From: an uncultured bacterium
Lineage (GTDB): Bacteria; Pseudomonadota; Alphaproteobacteria; Sphingomonadales; Sphingomonadaceae
DNA: 64,000 nt
Direction: 5' to 3'
Assembly: GCA_942636505.2 (NCBI GenBank)
Contig: CALOGB020000055.1
Location: forward strand, 350,456-414,455
Below are positions 44,358-52,780 of this stretch, piece by piece; the stretch's first letter is position 1; the number at the start of each line of letters is the position of its first letter. Under the pieces are notes generated by a model, which was not told the origin of the DNA, did no database searches, and worked only from the letters and a program-made list of their open reading frames with translations. The position numbers and the translations under genes were made by a program.

Positions 44358-45320
44358 ATGGTTAACGAGGCCTCAGCAAAGACGCGCGAGCGACGCGACC
44401 GGGATCGCTCCGGCGCGCCCAAGGACGGCGTGCTGCATCAGGGCGTACTCGGCGGGGCCAAGCTCAATCCGTTCGGCGACCTGCATTCGTTGCAGCATCT
44501 CTCGGCGCGGTTTGCGCGGGGTTTGCGCGCTGTGTTCGAGCCGTTGCTGCGCCAGGAAGTCCGCTGCTGGGCCGAGCCGTTAGTGGTCCAGCGCTTCACC
44601 GATTACCGCGCGGAACGCAGCGATGCGCTGACCGCGTGGCTGCCGCTGATCATGACGCCGGGGATGGCGCAGGCGCTGTGCATCATGGACGGCAAGTTCG
44701 TGCTCGAGATGCTCGACATGTTCTTCGGCGGTACGGGTGCTGCGCCGCATACGCTGCCGACCGAGTTCTCGCCCGCCGCCGAGGCGATGGTCGCGCGGAT
44801 CGGCCAGATGATCGCCGCGCCGCTGAAGACCGCATGGGAGCCGATGGCGCGGTTCGATTTCCTGCCGACCCGCGTCGAGGTGAACCCGGCGATGATCGCC
44901 GATCTCGACGGCGAGGACGCCATGATCGTCACGCGCTTCGGCATCGCCGCGGGGGCTGCCAAGCCGGTGTTCCTCGATCTGGTCTACCCCGTCTCCGCGC
45001 TGAAGCCGCATGCGCCGTCGCTGACCGCCAAGGTCGTCGGCAAGTCGGCCGAGCCCGATCCGGCCTGGCGCACCGAGCTGACCCGCGCGGCGATGAACGT
45101 GCGCTTCCCGATCCGCTCGGTGCTCGCCGAGCCGGTCGTCAAGCTGACGATGCTTATGGACCTGAAGCCCGGCGACGTGATCCCGATCACCATCTCGGGC
45201 GACGTGCCGGTGATGGTCGGCAACAACCGGCTCGGCTGCGGCACGGTCGGCACATCGAACGGCTTCGCCGCCATCCAGCTCACCTCGATTACCCGTTTCG
45301 ACGAAGGATTTGCAGCATGA
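44358..45320 (+). CDS. fliM: Flagellar motor switch protein FliM
   Basis: 320 residues. The middle domain (about 60-230) shows FVLEMLDMFFGGTGAAPH and the C-terminal FliN-like domain appears as VVKLTMLMDLKPGDVIPITI. The N-terminal CheY-binding peptide is not clearly recognisable in the first 30 residues, which are highly charged (KTRERRDRDRSG). The stop overlaps the fliN start as ATGA. Confidence 0.94.
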   Translation: MVNEASAKTRERRDRDRSGAPKDGVLHQGVLGGAKLNPFGDLHSLQHLSARFARGLRAVFEPLLRQEVRCWAEPLVVQRFTDYRAERSDALTAWLPLIMTPGMAQALCIMDGKFVLEMLDMFFGGTGAAPHTLPTEFSPAAEAMVARIGQMIAAPLKTAWEPMARFDFLPTRVEVNPAMIADLDGEDAMIVTRFGIAAGAAKPVFLDLVYPVSALKPHAPSLTAKVVGKSAEPDPAWRTELTRAAMNVRFPIRSVLAEPVVKLTMLMDLKPGDVIPITISGDVPVMVGNNRLGCGTVGTSNGFAAIQLTSITRFDEGFAA

Positions 45321-45619
45321 ACGACATGACCGGAGGCTTCCCCGTGGATGTTGCCGTCGCCGCCAATTTCCGGCTGCTCCAGGATGTCGACGTCAAGCTG
45401 ACCGTCGAGATCGGCTCGACCAGCCTGACCTTGCGCGAGTTGCTGGCGCTGGGCGAATCCAGCGTTATCGAACTCGATCGCCAGGCCAACGAGCTGCTCG
45501 ACGTGTTCGTCAACGGCACGCTGATCGGGCGCGGCGAAGTGGTGACGGTCGGCGAGCGCTTCGGCGTGCGGATGACCGAGCTCGTGTCGCCTGACAAATC
45601 GCTCGTCGGGCGCGGCTGA
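45317..45619 (+). CDS. fliN: Flagellar motor switch protein FliN
   Basis: 100 residues. The SpoA domain is complete: LLQDVDVKLTVEIGSTSLTL, then ALGESSVIELDRQANELLDV and FVNGTLIGRGEVVTVGERFG. It forms the lower C-ring with FliM. Short for the family because it lacks a long N-terminal extension. It is followed after 5 bp by fliO. Confidence 0.95.
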   Translation: MNDMTGGFPVDVAVAANFRLLQDVDVKLTVEIGSTSLTLRELLALGESSVIELDRQANELLDVFVNGTLIGRGEVVTVGERFGVRMTELVSPDKSLVGRG

Positions 45620-45624
45620 ACCAC

Positions 45625-45879
45625 ATGCTCTGGACCTATATCCTCAAGCTCGTCATCCTGCTGCCACTGGTGTGCGGACTGATGTTCGGCTGCCTGTACC
45701 TGTGGCGCAAGTTCGAGAGCCGGATCCCGGGCAAGCCGTCGACGCGGCTGATCGGCGTCAAGGAAACGATGATGATCTCGCCGGGCCTGCGCCTCGCGGT
45801 GATCGACTTCGAGGGCCGCCGGTTGCTCGTCTCGGTCGGCCGTGGCGGCGTGCACCTGATCGACAAGGTCGACGCATGA
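45625..45879 (+). CDS. fliO: FliO-type flagellar biosynthetic protein
   Basis: 84 residues with one N-terminal membrane helix (YILKLVILLPLVCGLMFGCLYLW-like, residues 4-26) and a small cytoplasmic domain with STRLIGVKETMMISPGLRLA and the FliO pattern FEGRRLLVSVGRGGVHLID. FliO assists FliP ring assembly. It is short but complete for the family. The stop overlaps the fliP start as ATGA. Confidence 0.88.
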   Translation: MLWTYILKLVILLPLVCGLMFGCLYLWRKFESRIPGKPSTRLIGVKETMMISPGLRLAVIDFEGRRLLVSVGRGGVHLIDKVDA

Positions 45880-46826
45880 GCGCGGTCGCTCGTCCGACGG
45901 TGACGCGGAAAGGCTCGGGCCCCGCCCTGTTCGCCGCGTCGAAACGCTCTTCGCTTTCCCGCGAACGCGGGAATCCAGGAGCCACGAACGGCGCACTTCG
46001 TAATCATGGATCCTCGCGTCCGCGCGCAAACGCATGGCTGTGGATAGGCCTCGCCGTCCTGCTTGCACTCTTCCTAGCAATGCCCGCGTTCGCGCAGGCC
46101 GTCCCCGCCCCGACCAACCCCGCCGTCGGCGACGCGGTCGATCGCGCGCTCGGCCAGCTTGGCGGACAGGCTGCGGGCAACACCGGGCAGAGCGGCTCGC
46201 TCTCGCTGTCGCTGCAAGTCCTCATCATCATGGGGCTGCTCACGGTCCTGCCGGGCATCCTGCTGATGATGACCAGCTTCACGCGGATCATCATCGTGCT
46301 TGCGATCCTGCGCCAGGCGCTCGGGCTGCAACAGACGCCGCCGAACCAGGTGCTGCTCGGGCTGTCGCTGTTCCTGAGCTTCTTCATCATGGCGCCGACG
46401 ATCAGCCAGATCAACACGACCGCGATCCAGCCTTACGCCGCGGGTCAGCTCGCCGGTACGCAGATGATCACGACGGCCGGCGTCCCGCTGCATGCGTTCA
46501 TGGTCAAGCAGACGCGGATCAAGGACGTCACGATGTTCGCGCAGATCGCTAAGTCTGGCCCCTATGCGACGCCGACCGACATTCCGTTTTCGGTGCTGCT
46601 CCCCGCGTTTGTCACGTCCGAGCTGAAGACCGCGTTCCAGATCGGCTTCCTGATCTTCCTGCCGTTCATCGTCATCGATCTGGTCGTCGCGACCGTGCTG
46701 ATGTCGCTCGGCATGGCGATGCTGAGCCCCACGATCATCTCGATGCCGTTCAAGCTGCTGCTGTTCGTGCTGGTCGATGGGTGGGCGCTGACGATGGGCA
46801 GCCTCGCCAACTCGTTCGCGACCTGA
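45876..46826 (+). CDS. fliP: Flagellar export gate protein FliP, with an extended N-terminus
   Basis: 316 residues from ATG 45876. The core is classical FliP: GLLTVLPGILLMMTSFTRII, then ILRQALGLQQTPPNQVLLGL and ELKTAFQIGFLIFLPFIVID. A signal peptide-like segment (AWLWIGLAVLLALFLAMPAF, cleavage near AFAQA at about 75) is preceded by about 52 extra polar residues. Those residues are partly encoded by a perfect 18-bp palindrome (45956-45973) of the dispersed repeat type. No in-frame ATG or GTG was seen nearer to the signal peptide. FliP forms the export-gate pore with FliQ and FliR. Confidence 0.93.
   Translation: MSAVARPTVTRKGSGPALFAASKRSSLSRERGNPGATNGALRNHGSSRPRANAWLWIGLAVLLALFLAMPAFAQAVPAPTNPAVGDAVDRALGQLGGQAAGNTGQSGSLSLSLQVLIIMGLLTVLPGILLMMTSFTRIIIVLAILRQALGLQQTPPNQVLLGLSLFLSFFIMAPTISQINTTAIQPYAAGQLAGTQMITTAGVPLHAFMVKQTRIKDVTMFAQIAKSGPYATPTDIPFSVLLPAFVTSELKTAFQIGFLIFLPFIVIDLVVATVLMSLGMAMLSPTIISMPFKLLLFVLVDGWALTMGSLANSFAT
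45956..45973. repeat. Palindromic repeat inside the 5' coding part of fliP
   Basis: TTCCCGCG-AA-CGCGGGAA is a perfect palindrome. With the flanking CTCTTCGCT and TCCAGGAG it resembles the dispersed intergenic repeat seen elsewhere in this clade. It encodes residues 27-33 of FliP. See the fliP entry for its effect on the N-terminus. Confidence 0.7.
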
Positions 46827-46830
46827 GAGC

Positions 46831-47100
46831 ATGGACGCGCAATATTTCCTGACCGTCGCGAACCAGACGATGTGGGTGCTGGCGCTCGCGAGTGCGCCGA
46901 TCCTGATCCCCGCGCTGCTGGCGGGGTTGATCCTGGGGATGATCCAGGCGGCGACGTCGATCAACGAGCAGACGCTGTCGTTCGTGCCCAAGCTAGTGGT
47001 CGTGGCCATGTCGATCCTGATCTTCGGGAGCCTGATCCTGGGGTTGCTGAGCGATTTCACGATCGGGATCTTCGAGCGTATCCCGGATCTGGTGAAGTGA
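46831..47100 (+). CDS. fliQ: Flagellar export gate protein FliQ
   Basis: 89 residues with two membrane helices: VLALASAPILIPALLAGLIL and VVVAMSILIFGSLILGLL. The intervening MIQAATSINEQTLSFVPKL motif is diagnostic of FliQ. It forms the gate with FliP and FliR. It starts 4 bp after the fliP stop and is followed by a repeat-filled gap before fliR. Confidence 0.95.
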   Translation: MDAQYFLTVANQTMWVLALASAPILIPALLAGLILGMIQAATSINEQTLSFVPKLVVVAMSILIFGSLILGLLSDFTIGIFERIPDLVK

Positions 47101-47118
47101 CCGCACTTGCTGCTCCCT

Positions 47119-47214
47119 TCCCGCTTGCGGGAGGGATCGGGGGAGGGGCGTGCCTCATGAGCCGGACGCCGGTACGTACGTCGCGCCCTCCCCTAACCCC
47201 TCCCGCAAGCGGGA
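47119..47214. repeat. Inverted repeat in the fliQ-fliR gap
   Basis: Arms 47119-47147 and 47186-47214 are inverted copies built around TCCCGCTTGCGGGAGG and CCTCCCGCAAGCGGGA. It fills the 127-bp gap in an operon whose other genes mostly overlap. The resulting hairpin could change the ratio of fliR-flhB to upstream products. Confidence 0.8.
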
Positions 47215-47227
47215 GGGGAATTTAGCC

Positions 47228-48001
47228 GTGTTGGGTTTTAGGCTCTCGATCGAGCCACAGCTTTGGGCGCTCGTGTTCGTGATGATCCGCATCGGTGCGA
47301 CGTTCATCGCCGCGCCCGTGTTCGGCTCGGTGTCGGTACCGCTCACCGTGCGCGTCACGCTGTCGGGCGCGATCGGGTTTCTGGTGCTCGCGGCCCACCC
47401 GATCGTGCCGCCGCAGAACATCTTTGCCGTCACCACCGTGCTCTCCGCCGCTGCCGAAGCACTCGTCGGCCTCGCACTCGGCTTCGTGCTCCAGATCGCG
47501 TTCGCCGCGCCGATGATCGCGGCCGAGGTTATCGGTGGCGCGATGGGGCTTGGGTTCGCGTCCTCGATCGACCCGCAGAACGGCAAATCGAGCCCTGCGC
47601 TCGGCCAGTTCTTCTCGATCATGCTGACGTTGCTGTTCCTGTCGGTGGACGGCCATCTGATCCTGATCGACCTGATCGTCAGGAGCTATGACGTGCTTCC
47701 CCCGGGTGCCGCATGGATCGGCGTCGAGCGGCTGAATGCGATCGCGTTCTTCGGCGGTTATGCGTTCCTTGCAGGGCTGTTGCTCGCGCTCCCGGTCGGC
47801 TTCCTGCTGCTGTGCCTCAACATCGTCGTCGGCATGCTGAGCCGTGCCGCGCCCTCGCTCAACCTGTTCGCGGTCGGCCTCCCCGCCAGCCTCGCGGTCG
47901 GTGTCGTCACACTCGCGATCGCGTTCCCGACGATGGGCGACTACATGCTCGTCATCGTCCGCGAAGGCCTCGCCGCCACCGAAAACCTGGTGCTCGGCTG
48001 A
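47228..48001 (+). CDS. fliR: Flagellar export gate protein FliR
   Basis: Start chosen at GTG 47228 (VLGFRLSIEPQLWAL), giving 257 residues, the normal FliR length. The frame is open upstream but there it translates the repeat. Six hydrophobic segments are present, with ALVFVMIRIGATFIAAPVFG, EVIGGAMGLGFASSIDPQNG and LNLFAVGLPASLAVGVVTLA matching conserved FliR regions. The stop overlaps the flhB start by one base (TGATG). Confidence 0.93.
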   Translation: MLGFRLSIEPQLWALVFVMIRIGATFIAAPVFGSVSVPLTVRVTLSGAIGFLVLAAHPIVPPQNIFAVTTVLSAAAEALVGLALGFVLQIAFAAPMIAAEVIGGAMGLGFASSIDPQNGKSSPALGQFFSIMLTLLFLSVDGHLILIDLIVRSYDVLPPGAAWIGVERLNAIAFFGGYAFLAGLLLALPVGFLLLCLNIVVGMLSRAAPSLNLFAVGLPASLAVGVVTLAIAFPTMGDYMLVIVREGLAATENLVLG

Positions 48002-49143
48002 TGTCGGAGGATTCGGGCGAAAAGACCGAAGCACCAACCGCCAAGCGCAAGAAGGATGCGGTCGAGAAGGGCGACATCCTAAAATCGCGCGATTTCGCGA
48101 CCGCGCTGAGCATGCTCGCCGGGGTCGCCTGGCTGATCTACGCGGGGCCGACGCTGATCACCGCGTGCAAGGCGATCATGAGCTCGAGCTTCCAGTTCAC
48201 CCACGCCGACGTCGAGGATTTTTCCCCTTGGCGGCCGCTGATGGAAGCAGGCGGCAAGCTCGCGCCATCGCTGATAACCCTGTTCATCGTCAGCATCGGC
48301 GCCGCGATCCTGAGCCAGGCGGGGCTCGGTTCGCTCGGCTTCAACGGCGGTCTGCTCGCACCCAAATACAGCCGCGTCGATCCCGCCGCCGGCCTCAAGC
48401 GGATCTTCGGTGCGAACGGCTGGATCGAACTCGGCAAGTCGCTGCTCAAAGTCGTCCTGCTCGGCACGATCGGCGGCTGGATGCTGTGGAACGCGGCGCA
48501 CTCGACGATGGGCCTCGCCTCGTCCGCCGATCTCAACCAGGCGCTGTCGACGCTCGGCGGGATCTTCAAAGGCATCCTGATCGCGATGGCGTTCGGACTG
48601 TGCGCGATCGCCGGCATCGACCTGCCGATCCAGATCATCCGCCGCCTCGGCAAGATGCGGATGTCGAAGCAGGAGGTGAAGGACGAGCACAAGTCGACCG
48701 AGGGCAACGGCGAAGCGAAGGGCCAGATGCGGGCCAAGATGCGGGCGATGGCCAGCGGCGGCCTGCGCAAGTCGGTCGCGGAGGCGCATGTGGTGTTGAC
48801 CAACCCGACTCATTTCGCGGTGGCGCTGCGCTACGATCGCGGCAGGGATCAGGTGCCGGTGGTGGTCGCCAAGGGGCGCGGCGCCACCGCGCTGGCAATC
48901 CGCGAACTCGCCGGCGAGGGCCGCGTGCCGATCCTCGAATATCCGATGCTCGCACGCGCGGTCTATTACACGAGCAAGGAGGGGCAGGAGGTCCGCGACG
49001 ACCTTTACACCGCGATCGCCACGGTGCTGGCGTTCGTCTTCGGGCTGAACGCGGCGGCAGGTGGGACCACGCCGGCAGTCCAGCCGTTCGTGACCGTGCC
49101 GAAGGATGCGCGCTTCGACGAGAACGGCATGAAACAGACCTAA
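48001..49143 (+). CDS. flhB: Flagellar export switch protein FlhB
   Basis: 380 residues. The start EDSGEKTEAPTAKRKKDAVE, four membrane helices (about residues 33-210), and the autocleavage motif NPTH in VVLTNPTHFAVALRYD near residue 270 are all present. It changes export specificity after interaction with FliK. The stop codon TAA lies inside the sigma28-type promoter of fliD. It ends the long fliE-to-flhB series. Confidence 0.96.
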   Translation: MSEDSGEKTEAPTAKRKKDAVEKGDILKSRDFATALSMLAGVAWLIYAGPTLITACKAIMSSSFQFTHADVEDFSPWRPLMEAGGKLAPSLITLFIVSIGAAILSQAGLGSLGFNGGLLAPKYSRVDPAAGLKRIFGANGWIELGKSLLKVVLLGTIGGWMLWNAAHSTMGLASSADLNQALSTLGGIFKGILIAMAFGLCAIAGIDLPIQIIRRLGKMRMSKQEVKDEHKSTEGNGEAKGQMRAKMRAMASGGLRKSVAEAHVVLTNPTHFAVALRYDRGRDQVPVVVAKGRGATALAIRELAGEGRVPILEYPMLARAVYYTSKEGQEVRDDLYTAIATVLAFVFGLNAAAGGTTPAVQPFVTVPKDARFDENGMKQT

Positions 49144-49167
49144 ACATTCGCGCCGCGTGGCCGTTGT
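49141..49167 (+). promoter_or_regulatory. Sigma28 (FliA)-type promoter for fliD-fliS
   Basis: TAAACATT (49141-49148), 11 bases, then GCCGTTGT (49160-49167). Spacing matches the FliA consensus exactly and the second box again begins GCCGTT. The predicted leader of about 27 bases is like that of flgM. The first box includes the flhB stop codon. Confidence 0.75.
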
Positions 49168-49200
49168 TACAGACGAGCGCGCACGTGCAGGAACTTTGCC

Positions 49201-50646
49201 ATGGTAACATCGACCACCAGCACGACGGCCACGCCGACCCCCACACCCACGCCTAGCGCGCAGAGCGCCGTCAACGACGCGACCCAGGCGCTGCTGAAGA
49301 ACCTGAGCGCGGGTTCGGGTGTCGATACCGGCGCGCTGGTCACGTCGCTGGTCTCGGCGCAGTTCGCTGCGCGCACGGCAGCGCTGAAGACCAAATCCGA
49401 CACGATCACTGCGCAGATCTCGGGCGTAAGCACGCTCAAGAGCACGATGACCGGCTTTTCGACCGCGCTCGCCAATCTGGTGAAGGGTGGCAGCCTTCAG
49501 ACACAGCCGGCCAGCTCGAACGGTGCGATCCTGTCCGCCACTGCCACGTCGGGCGCTAAATTGTCGGGGCTGTCGTCCAGCATCACCGTGACGCGCCTCG
49601 CCACCGGACAGGTCGCGCGGACGACCACCGCCGTCGCGGCCGTGGATCGCGCGACATCGCTCGGCACCGGCGCGCTGACGCTGACTGTCGGCGGCAAGGA
49701 CGTCCTGATCGACATCGGCGACGGAGGCATCGACGCTGTGGCCGCGGGTATCAACGCGTCCAAGACCGGCGTCACCGCCTCGGTCGTCACCGACGCGAGC
49801 GGCGGCGCGTATCTCTCGGTCAAGGGCGCGACCGGGAGCGCCAACGCCTTCACATTAAAGGGCGCGGACGGCGATGCGCTCGACATCGGCGGCAGCGCCG
49901 CGACGAAGACGAGCCTCGTCTCGACCGCGCAGAACGCGCAGCTGACCGTCGACGGGATCGCCGTCGAACGTCCCGGCAACACCGTCGGCGATCTGGTTAC
50001 CGGCGTCGTGCTACAGCTCAAAGGCGTGTCGACCGTCCCCGTTTCGCTTACCAGTACGCCGCCGACCGACGCGCTGACGCAAGCGGTCAACGATGTCGTC
50101 ACGACCTATAACGAGGTCCTCAAGACGATCACCGAGCAGACCGATCCGATCACCGGTAATCTCCGCGCGGATCCCGGCGCCAGATCGCTGCTCCGGTCGC
50201 TTCAGGCATTGGTGTCGAAGCCGCTGGTCGGTGGCGCGGTTGCCGGCCTGCCGCGGACACTGTCGGAGATCGGCGTCGCGACCAACACTGATGGCACCTT
50301 GCGGGTCGATTCCGCGCTGCTCGCCAAGCAACTGGCAGCGAACCCCGACACGATCGAAGCGATGTTCGCGCCGTCGGGCACCAACGCGCTTGGCCTGTCC
50401 GCGACGCTGACCGCGTTGACGACGAGCGCGACCAGCACGCTGACCGGTCTCGGCGCATCGACCGTGCGCTACACCGCGGCGGAGGCCGACGTCGCCAAAC
50501 AGCAGGACAAGGTCACCGACCAGTCCGCGCAGTTGACCACACGCCTGACGCAGCAATATGCGAGCATGAACGCGCGCGTGTCGGCGTATAAATCGACGCA
50601 GACCTTCCTCACCAACCAGATTGCCGCGTGGAACAAGGATTCGTGA
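49201..50646 (+). CDS. fliD: Flagellar filament cap protein FliD (HAP2)
   Basis: 481 residues. AGGA lies 8 bp before the ATG. The N-terminal part has GSGVDTGALVTSLVSAQFAA then LKTKSDTITAQISGVSTLKS, typical FliD. The middle is beta-rich with GTGALTLTVGGKDV and the C-terminal coiled part is QDKVTDQSAQLTTRLTQQYA followed by SMNARVSAYKSTQTFL and NQIAAWN. It caps the filament and folds flagellin in place. The fliS start overlaps its stop. Confidence 0.94.
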   Translation: MVTSTTSTTATPTPTPTPSAQSAVNDATQALLKNLSAGSGVDTGALVTSLVSAQFAARTAALKTKSDTITAQISGVSTLKSTMTGFSTALANLVKGGSLQTQPASSNGAILSATATSGAKLSGLSSSITVTRLATGQVARTTTAVAAVDRATSLGTGALTLTVGGKDVLIDIGDGGIDAVAAGINASKTGVTASVVTDASGGAYLSVKGATGSANAFTLKGADGDALDIGGSAATKTSLVSTAQNAQLTVDGIAVERPGNTVGDLVTGVVLQLKGVSTVPVSLTSTPPTDALTQAVNDVVTTYNEVLKTITEQTDPITGNLRADPGARSLLRSLQALVSKPLVGGAVAGLPRTLSEIGVATNTDGTLRVDSALLAKQLAANPDTIEAMFAPSGTNALGLSATLTALTTSATSTLTGLGASTVRYTAAEADVAKQQDKVTDQSAQLTTRLTQQYASMNARVSAYKSTQTFLTNQIAAWNKDS

Positions 50647-51041
50647 CCTACGCCAGCACGTTGATGCGCGACCCGTTCGCGACCTATCGTCAGATCGATG
50701 CGGTCGGCCAGACCGCCACCGCCGATGGTCCTGCGCTCGTCCAATTGCTTTACAAGGAACTCGTCGCCGCATTGCGCGCCGCCGCATGGGCATGCGAGAA
50801 GCGCAAGTTCGCGATCAAGAGCGAGCGGATCACGCGCGCCACCGCGATCCTGTTCGCACTCGAAGCCGGGCTCGATTTCGAGAAAGGTGGCCAGGTCTCG
50901 GAAACGCTAGCGCGGCTGTACGGGGGGGCGCGAAAGACCGTGATCAACGCCTCGCTGGGCCACGATCCGCAACCGTTCCGCGACTCCGCCGACATGCTCG
51001 ACGAGATTGCGCAGGCTTGGCGGACCGCCAGCGCCGCGTAA
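50643..51041 (+). CDS. fliS: Flagellin export chaperone FliS
   Basis: Start chosen at GTG 50643 (GTGA overlap with fliD and an AAGGA site 3 bp before it); GTG 50628 is the alternative. 132 residues, helical, with the family pattern RDPFATYRQIDAVGQTATAD then PALVQLLYKELVAALRAAAW and ATAILFALEAGLDFEKGGQV. FliS binds the flagellin C-terminus before export. The gene converges on the next one with only 3 bp between the stop codons. Confidence 0.92.
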   Translation: MTYASTLMRDPFATYRQIDAVGQTATADGPALVQLLYKELVAALRAAAWACEKRKFAIKSERITRATAILFALEAGLDFEKGGQVSETLARLYGGARKTVINASLGHDPQPFRDSADMLDEIAQAWRTASAA

Positions 51042-51044
51042 ACG

Positions 51045-51998
51045 CTACCGCTTGAACCAGTGGCGCATTGAAAAATACGCCACGACACCGACCGCGATCA
51101 GCACGCAGGCTCCGGCGATCGCATCGAACGCCCAGGGTTCCTCGGCATAGGGCAGGCCCTTCACGTTCATGCCGTACAGGCCGGTCAGGAACGTCAGCGG
51201 CAGGAACACCATCGCCGCTATCGAGATGATCAGCGAGCGGTTGTCGATCTGTTCGGCGCGCAGGTCGGTAAGCGTCTCGTGGACCAGCGCCGAGCGTTCA
51301 CGGATCGACTCCAGTTCCTCCGCCATCCGCGCCGCGCGATCCGCCGCTGCCGAGAGATGCAGTCGATCATCGTCGGCGAGCCAGTCGCCGGGTAGCGCGG
51401 CCAGCTTCTCCAGCGCCGCGCGTTGCGGACTGAGGAAGCGTTTGTAGCCGATCGCCGCGACGCGCACCTTGCTGACCGTGCGGCGCAATTCGAATACGCG
51501 GTTGGCGTCGAGTTGCTCCTCGCAATCGTCGAGTTCGTCACCGAGTTGCGCGACGTCGGGGTCGAGGTCGGCAGTGATCGCGGTCGCGAACGCGGCGATC
51601 AGGTCGCCAGGATCGCGAATCTCACCACGCTCGACCATCTTCTCCACCTCGGCGACCGCGATCAACGGCTTCCGTGTGACCGAATACACACGGCCCCTCA
51701 CTGCCCAGATCCGCACCGACGCGAGCATGTCGGACGTATCGAGTTCCTCCTTCGATCGCCCACGCAAGTTGAGGAACGCACCGTCGCCGACCGCCTCGCA
51801 GCGCGGTCGAGTCTCGGTCGCGGTCAGCGCGTCGACGACATAGTCGAGCAGCTTTGCCTCGTCGCGGAGCCATGTCTGCGCATGCTCGGCAGTGGTCGAC
51901 AAATGCACCCAGACGAGGTCGGTGGTATAATCGAGTGCCTCCTTGACGTCGACACGCGTTGCCTCCCCATCGACGATCCGGAACGCAAAACCGCTCAC
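51045..51998 (-). CDS. CorA/ZntB family divalent cation transporter
   Basis: Start chosen at GTG 51998, which overlaps the upstream stop (GTGA), giving 317 residues. The long cytoplasmic domain ends in a helix (ALVHETLTDLRAEQIDNRSL) leading to two C-terminal membrane helices; the loop between them carries the YGMN motif in LTGLYGMNVKGLPY. This signature is shared by CorA (Mg) and ZntB (Zn) channels; the overall sequence looks more ZntB-like, but the ion cannot be read. It is the last gene of the lysA unit and converges on fliS. Confidence 0.87.
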   Translation of the reverse strand: MSGFAFRIVDGEATRVDVKEALDYTTDLVWVHLSTTAEHAQTWLRDEAKLLDYVVDALTATETRPRCEAVGDGAFLNLRGRSKEELDTSDMLASVRIWAVRGRVYSVTRKPLIAVAEVEKMVERGEIRDPGDLIAAFATAITADLDPDVAQLGDELDDCEEQLDANRVFELRRTVSKVRVAAIGYKRFLSPQRAALEKLAALPGDWLADDDRLHLSAAADRAARMAEELESIRERSALVHETLTDLRAEQIDNRSLIISIAAMVFLPLTFLTGLYGMNVKGLPYAEEPWAFDAIAGACVLIAVGVVAYFSMRHWFKR

Positions 51999-52780
51999 AA
52001 GGCCATCTCGACTTCGACTGACAGGCCGGTGCCGGGATCGGCGGGCATCGCCTCGCACAGCCGCGCGGCATCGGCGCGCGCGCGGTCGAGGATCGCCGCG
52101 GGGACATCAGCGCCGTGATAGACCCGGTCTGCGCTGGCGAGCGCGCGCGCCTGGCGGAGCGTCAGGTCCTCGGGATCGTCAGAACGCAGAACGAGGGTTA
52201 TTGCCACGTCGCGCTTTGCAGCGGGCTCGGCTGTCGGGGCCAGCCATGCCTCCACATCGTGTGTCGGCGACAGCGGATCGAGCAGACCGCCCGCCCCCAT
52301 CGCCGTGGCGAGTGCCCGGCGACGCTCCCCCATATCGGGCCAGCGCTTTCGCAAGGCCCCCCGCGCGGCCTGCAACGCCAGCGCGAGTTTGCCGAGATCG
52401 GCCGGAATGAGGGCCTCCAGTCGCTGCCGCAATGCCGCCGCCAAGCCGGCCGAGACACCGCTCGTGCCGATCGCGATCAGCACCGGGGCGCGATCGACGA
52501 TGGCCGGTAGCGTGAAGTCACACAGCACCGAACGATCGACCGCGTTGACCAGGATGCCGCGCGCCTTCAACCGCGCGACCGCGGCCAGTGCTTCGTCCTC
52601 GTCATCGATCGCGACGATCGCGAGCGAAGCGCTAGCATCCTCGCCGACGACGTCCGCCCCCGCACGATCGAGCAACCGCCGTTTCGCGTCCGCCGCCTCG
52701 CCCTCGCCCAGCAGAATGACCGGGCGCCCCGCCAGCCTCACGAACAGCGGCAGGCTCTGGAGTATCACCGCTTGAGCCAT
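51995..52780 (-). CDS. Siroheme synthase-type bifunctional dehydrogenase/ferrochelatase (CysG N-terminal type)
   Basis: 261 residues from ATG 52780. The N-terminal VILQSLPLFVRLAGRPVILL then GEGEAADAKRRLLDRAGADV is the NAD-binding domain of precorrin-2 dehydrogenase; TLPAIVDRAPVLIAIGTSGV then SAGLAAALRQRLEALIP matches the CysG/Met8 dimer region. A C-terminal stretch with EDLTLRQARALASADRVYH resembles a fragment of the CysG methyltransferase domain, although the full domain is not present. It should make siroheme for sulfite or nitrite reduction. The start lies 16 bp inside the end of lysA. Confidence 0.85.
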   Translation of the reverse strand: MAQAVILQSLPLFVRLAGRPVILLGEGEAADAKRRLLDRAGADVVGEDASASLAIVAIDDEDEALAAVARLKARGILVNAVDRSVLCDFTLPAIVDRAPVLIAIGTSGVSAGLAAALRQRLEALIPADLGKLALALQAARGALRKRWPDMGERRRALATAMGAGGLLDPLSPTHDVEAWLAPTAEPAAKRDVAITLVLRSDDPEDLTLRQARALASADRVYHGADVPAAILDRARADAARLCEAMPADPGTGLSVEVEMAL

